From: Pseudomonas sp. StFLB209
GTDB lineage: Bacteria > Pseudomonadota > Gammaproteobacteria > Pseudomonadales > Pseudomonadaceae
Assembly (NCBI RefSeq): GCF_000829415.1
Contig: NZ_AP014637.1
Span: 3,613,001 to 3,677,000 of the forward strand
Direction: 5' to 3'
DNA length: 64,000 nucleotides
In this document: one piece after another, positions 61,215 through 64,000 of the stretch
Layout of the letters: each line of letters starts with the position of its first letter
Position numbering within the stretch: the stretch's first letter is position 1
The notes under the pieces: generated by a model
The model's input: the letters and a program-made list of their open reading frames with translations, nothing else
Database searches by the model: none
Told to the model about the DNA's origin: nothing
Translations under genes and position numbers: made by a program

Positions 61215-62273
61215 GTGATAGAAGCCGATCGCCTGATAACTGCCAGCGGGGGGCGCGACCGGGACGAGCAGTTCGACCGCGCCATTCGCCCGCTGAGCCT
61301 GGCCGACTACATTGGCCAGCCCACCGTGCGCGAGCAGATGGAACTGTTCATTCAGGCCGCGCGAGGGCGCAGTGAGTCCCTCGACCACACCCTGATCTTC
61401 GGTCCGCCCGGCCTTGGCAAGACCACGCTGGCCAATATCATTGCTCAGGAGATGGCGGTCTCGATCAAGAGTACCTCCGGACCGGTGCTGGAGCGGCCTG
61501 GCGACCTGGCAGCGATCCTGACCAGCCTCGAACCTAACGATGTACTGTTTATCGACGAGATCCACCGGCTTTCGCCGATTGTCGAAGAAGTGCTGTATCC
61601 GGCGATGGAAGACTTCCAGCTCGACATCATGATTGGCGAGGGGCCGGCAGCCCGTTCGATCAAGCTGGACCTGCCGCCTTTCACCCTGGTTGGTGCCACC
61701 ACCCGTGCCGGCATGCTGACCAATCCACTGCGTGATCGCTTCGGAATCGTGCAGCGTCTGGAGTTCTACAACATTGCCGACCTGTCGACCATTGTCGCGC
61801 GCTCGGCCAATATCCTCGGGCTGGTCATCGAGCCTGAGGGCGCCTTTGAGATCGCCCGCCGGGCGCGCGGTACGCCGCGAATCGCCAACCGTCTGCTGCG
61901 CCGGGTACGCGATTTCGCGCAGGTGCGCGGCAATGGCCAGATCACTCGGCAGGCGGCGGACCAGGCCTTGAACCTGCTGGATGTCGATGAGCATGGTTTT
62001 GATCATCAGGACCGCCGCTTGCTGCTGGCCATGATTGAGAAATTCGACGGTGGTCCGGTGGGGGTCGACAGTCTCGCGGCCGCGATCAGTGAAGAGCGCC
62101 ATACCATTGAAGATGTACTTGAGCCCTACCTGATCCAGCAGGGGTATATCATGCGTACCCCTCGGGGCCGAGTCGTCACTCGCCATGCGTATTTGCATTT
62201 CGGGCTGAATATTCCGTCACGAATGGGCGAAATGCCAGCTACCGGGGAACCTGTAGATGATAATGCCGACTAA
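61215..62273 (+). CDS. ruvB: Holliday junction branch-migration ATPase RuvB
   Basis: A protein of 352 residues of the AAA+ family. Walker A is [14 protein letters not shown], Walker B is LFIDEIHRL, sensor 1 lies in LVGATTRAG, and the arginine finger lies in NPLRDRFG. The C-terminal winged helix contains [15 protein letters not shown] sequence. The start is GTG, directly after the ruvA stop. Confidence 0.97.
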   Translation: MIEADRLITASGGRDRDEQFDRAIRPLSLADYIGQPTVREQMELFIQAARGRSESLDHTLIFGPPGLGKTTLANIIAQEMAVSIKSTSGPVLERPGDLAAILTSLEPNDVLFIDEIHRLSPIVEEVLYPAMEDFQLDIMIGEGPAARSIKLDLPPFTLVGATTRAGMLTNPLRDRFGIVQRLEFYNIADLSTIVARSANILGLVIEPEGAFEIARRARGTPRIANRLLRRVRDFAQVRGNGQITRQAADQALNLLDVDEHGFDHQDRRLLLAMIEKFDGGPVGVDSLAAAISEERHTIEDVLEPYLIQQGYIMRTPRGRVVTRHAYLHFGLNIPSRMGEMPATGEPVDDNAD

Positions 62274-62409
62274 TGGCTCTGGAGCGGCACTAGCCTGCGC
62301 TGCAAGCTGGTGGATTGCTGTTCTCGGGCAGGCGCCTTGCGTTAGCGGGCCAAACCTTGAAAAACAGTTGCTACATCCGATTGGCAACCCGAGGAGTAAG
62401 CACTAGAGT

Positions 62410-62889
62410 ATGCGCGCGCAAAACGGGGTTCAGTCGTTCGCACATCGCTGTCGCGTCTATTACGAAGACACCGATGCCGGCGGCGTCGTCTACTACGTCA
62501 ATTACCTGAAATTCATGGAACGGGCTCGCACCGAGCAGCTGCGGCAACTGGGGTTCAACCAGTCCACGCTGGCCGATGAGAACCTGTTGTTTGTCGTGCA
62601 TTCCAGTGAGGCGCGTTACCACAAGCCGGCGCGGCTGGACGACGAACTGTTGGTCACCGCGCAAGTTATCGAACTCAACCGCGCCAGCCTGCGTTTTCGC
62701 CAGCAGGTCACGCGAGTGGCCGATGCAACGCTGCTCTGCGAGGGGCAGTTCCTGGTGGCGTGTGTCAGCGCCGATAGTTTCAGACCCCGGGCCATTCCAG
62801 AAACGCTGCGTGCGGCTTTTGCCTTGCAGCACAGTGGCGCGGGCTTACCTTCAGATTCAGAGCAGGAGATAGAACGTGGAAGCTGCTAA
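62410..62889 (+). CDS. ybgC: Tol-Pal-associated acyl-CoA thioesterase YbgC
   Basis: A protein of 159 residues of the 4-hydroxybenzoyl-CoA thioesterase (hotdog) family. The motif [31 protein letters not shown] holds the catalytic Asp. It acts on short acyl-CoA or acyl-ACP at the inner membrane and is co-transcribed with tolQ, which it overlaps by 14 bp. Confidence 0.94.
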   Translation: MRAQNGVQSFAHRCRVYYEDTDAGGVVYYVNYLKFMERARTEQLRQLGFNQSTLADENLLFVVHSSEARYHKPARLDDELLVTAQVIELNRASLRFRQQVTRVADATLLCEGQFLVACVSADSFRPRAIPETLRAAFALQHSGAGLPSDSEQEIERGSC

Positions 62890-63574
62890 CGTCGTCGACC
62901 ATACCTCCATGTGGAGTTTGGTCAGCAATGCCAGCATTGTCGTGCAGTTGGTCATGCTGAGCCTGGTGGCTGCCTCGGTTGCCTCATGGGTAATGATATT
63001 TCAGCGCAGTAACATGATCAGGGCCGGCCGGCGTGCGCTGGAAAGTTTCGAGGAGCGGTTCTGGTCGGGCATCGATCTGTCCAAGCTGTATCGTCAGGCT
63101 GGCAGCAACCCTGATCCGGATTCGGGTGTGGAGCAGATCTTCCGTGCCGGCTTCAAGGAGTTCTCCCGGCTGCGTCAGCAACCGGGCGTTGACCCGGATG
63201 CGGTGATGGAAGGCGTAGCGCGTGCGATGCGCGTGGCCATTTCCCGCGAAGAAGAAAAGCTCGAAACCGGCCTGCCGTTTCTGGCAACCGTCGGCTCGAC
63301 CAGTCCTTATATTGGTCTGTTCGGTACTGTGTGGGGGATCATGAACTCCTTCCGGGGGCTGGCCACCGCCCAGCAAGCGACACTGGCCACCGTAGCGCCA
63401 GGTATTGCCGAGGCTCTGATTGCAACGGCCATCGGCCTGTTTGCAGCCATCCCGGCCGTTATGGCTTACAACCGTTTCGCCGCGCGCACCGAGACTCTGA
63501 TCGGCCGTTACTACACCTTTGCCGACGAGTTCCAGGCCATCCTGCACCGTAAAGTGCATACCAGCGAAGAGTGA
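62876..63574 (+). CDS. tolQ: Tol-Pal system protein TolQ
   Basis: A protein of 232 residues with three membrane segments (about 18-40, 135-160 and 175-195), of the MotA/TolQ/ExbB family. Conserved segments are [22 protein letters not shown] and [29 protein letters not shown]. With TolR it forms the proton-driven motor for outer-membrane constriction at division. The start is GTG with AGGAG upstream. Confidence 0.96.
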   Translation: MEAANVVDHTSMWSLVSNASIVVQLVMLSLVAASVASWVMIFQRSNMIRAGRRALESFEERFWSGIDLSKLYRQAGSNPDPDSGVEQIFRAGFKEFSRLRQQPGVDPDAVMEGVARAMRVAISREEEKLETGLPFLATVGSTSPYIGLFGTVWGIMNSFRGLATAQQATLATVAPGIAEALIATAIGLFAAIPAVMAYNRFAARTETLIGRYYTFADEFQAILHRKVHTSEE

Positions 63575-63588
63575 GCAGGTAATTCCCC

Positions 63589-64000
63589 ATGGCTTTGATC
63601 GCTCGAGATCGTCGCAACAAACGTCGGCCGGTCGCCGAAATGAACGTGGTGCCTTACATCGACGTGATGCTGGTACTGCTGGTCATTTTCATGGTCACCG
63701 CGCCCATGATCAACCAGGGCGTCAAGGTCGACCTGCCCAAGGTTTCCAGTGAGAGCCTGCCGCAGGACAACAACAACCAGGTCCTGACCATTTCAATCAA
63801 GGCTGACAAAACCTATTACTGGAATGTGGGCAGCGAGGTCGATACCGACAAGCAGATGGACAAGGCGATGACCTTGCCCCAGCTGACCAGTGCAGTGACC
63901 AAGATCATTGCGGCCGGGCGTGATGCCGGCAAGCAGACCCAGGTCTTTATCCGTGGTGACAAGGCGGTGGACTACGGTTCGGTCATGGTCACCATGGGTG
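63589..64000 (+). CDS. tolR: Tol-Pal system protein TolR (partial, runs off the window)
   Basis: 137 residues visible, C terminus missing. One N-terminal membrane segment with the conserved proton-path Asp25 in VPYIDVMLVLLVIFMV. The periplasmic domain begins with QGVKVDLPKVSSESL. It starts 14 bp after tolQ. Confidence 0.95.
   Translation, partial: MALIARDRRNKRRPVAEMNVVPYIDVMLVLLVIFMVTAPMINQGVKVDLPKVSSESLPQDNNNQVLTISIKADKTYYWNVGSEVDTDKQMDKAMTLPQLTSAVTKIIAAGRDAGKQTQVFIRGDKAVDYGSVMVTMG

Overview
The window is a piece of a Pseudomonas chromosome (fluorescens/putida group) interrupted by one large prophage. Host assignment rests on gene order: erdR-dgkA-finR-fpr on the left, and rimO / kup / aminoacyl-phosphatidylglycerol hydrolase-mprF / dinB / lipoprotein-proS-oprD-HIT-slyX-cold shock-dps-aspS-pmpR-ruvCAB-ybgC-tolQR on the right, which follows the P. 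aeruginosa PA0916-PA0970 block, plus a Pseudomonas-type REP pair.

Left chromosome (1-7260): an ErdR-type response regulator, diacylglycerol kinase, the divergent finR/fpr redox pair, then a leftward run of tRNA/rRNA/ribosome modification genes (tsaA, a DUF1456 gene, a pseudouridine synthase, a GNAT acetyltransferase, rimO). Right chromosome (about 40.9-64 kb): kup, a membrane-lipid aminoacylation pair, three separate initiator-tRNA units, dinB, proS, oprD, dps, aspS, the Holliday-junction genes ruvCAB and the start of the tol-pal operon (tolR runs off the end).

Prophage (about 7.27-40.9 kb, between rimO and kup, which are adjacent in P. aeruginosa). Late genes follow the P2/HP1 plan: leftward portal and terminase, rightward scaffold, capsid, small terminase, head completion, tail completion, sheath, tube, lysis (holin-like, endolysin, Rz and nested Rz1), a frameshifted tail chaperone, tape measure, baseplate, a kelch-propeller fibre and spike. 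The early half is not P2-like: a large serine recombinase, a lambda-type CI (self-cleaving) and Cro pair, an IncFII-RepA-like replication protein and a second CI-controlled operon (9370-11791) of unknown function that includes a membrane/coiled-coil/winged-helix protein. I find seven matches to one 15-bp operator, three before that operon and four around cI/cro, and two LexA boxes in front of other prophage genes.

Accessory end of the prophage (37.0-40.7 kb): the most striking object is a promoter - four repeats - terminator unit at 37049-37279 on the minus strand. Each repeat carries a hairpin nearly identical to the type I-F CRISPR repeat hairpin recognised by Cas6f, but the gaps are only 18-20 nt plus a short flank and each can fold into its own hairpin. 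It follows a helix-turn-helix gene whose promoter carries a perfect palindrome between -35 and -10. This is a candidate RNA-based anti-CRISPR or related decoy RNA. Then come a methylase remnant, a HicAB toxin-antitoxin pair and two small genes of unknown function.
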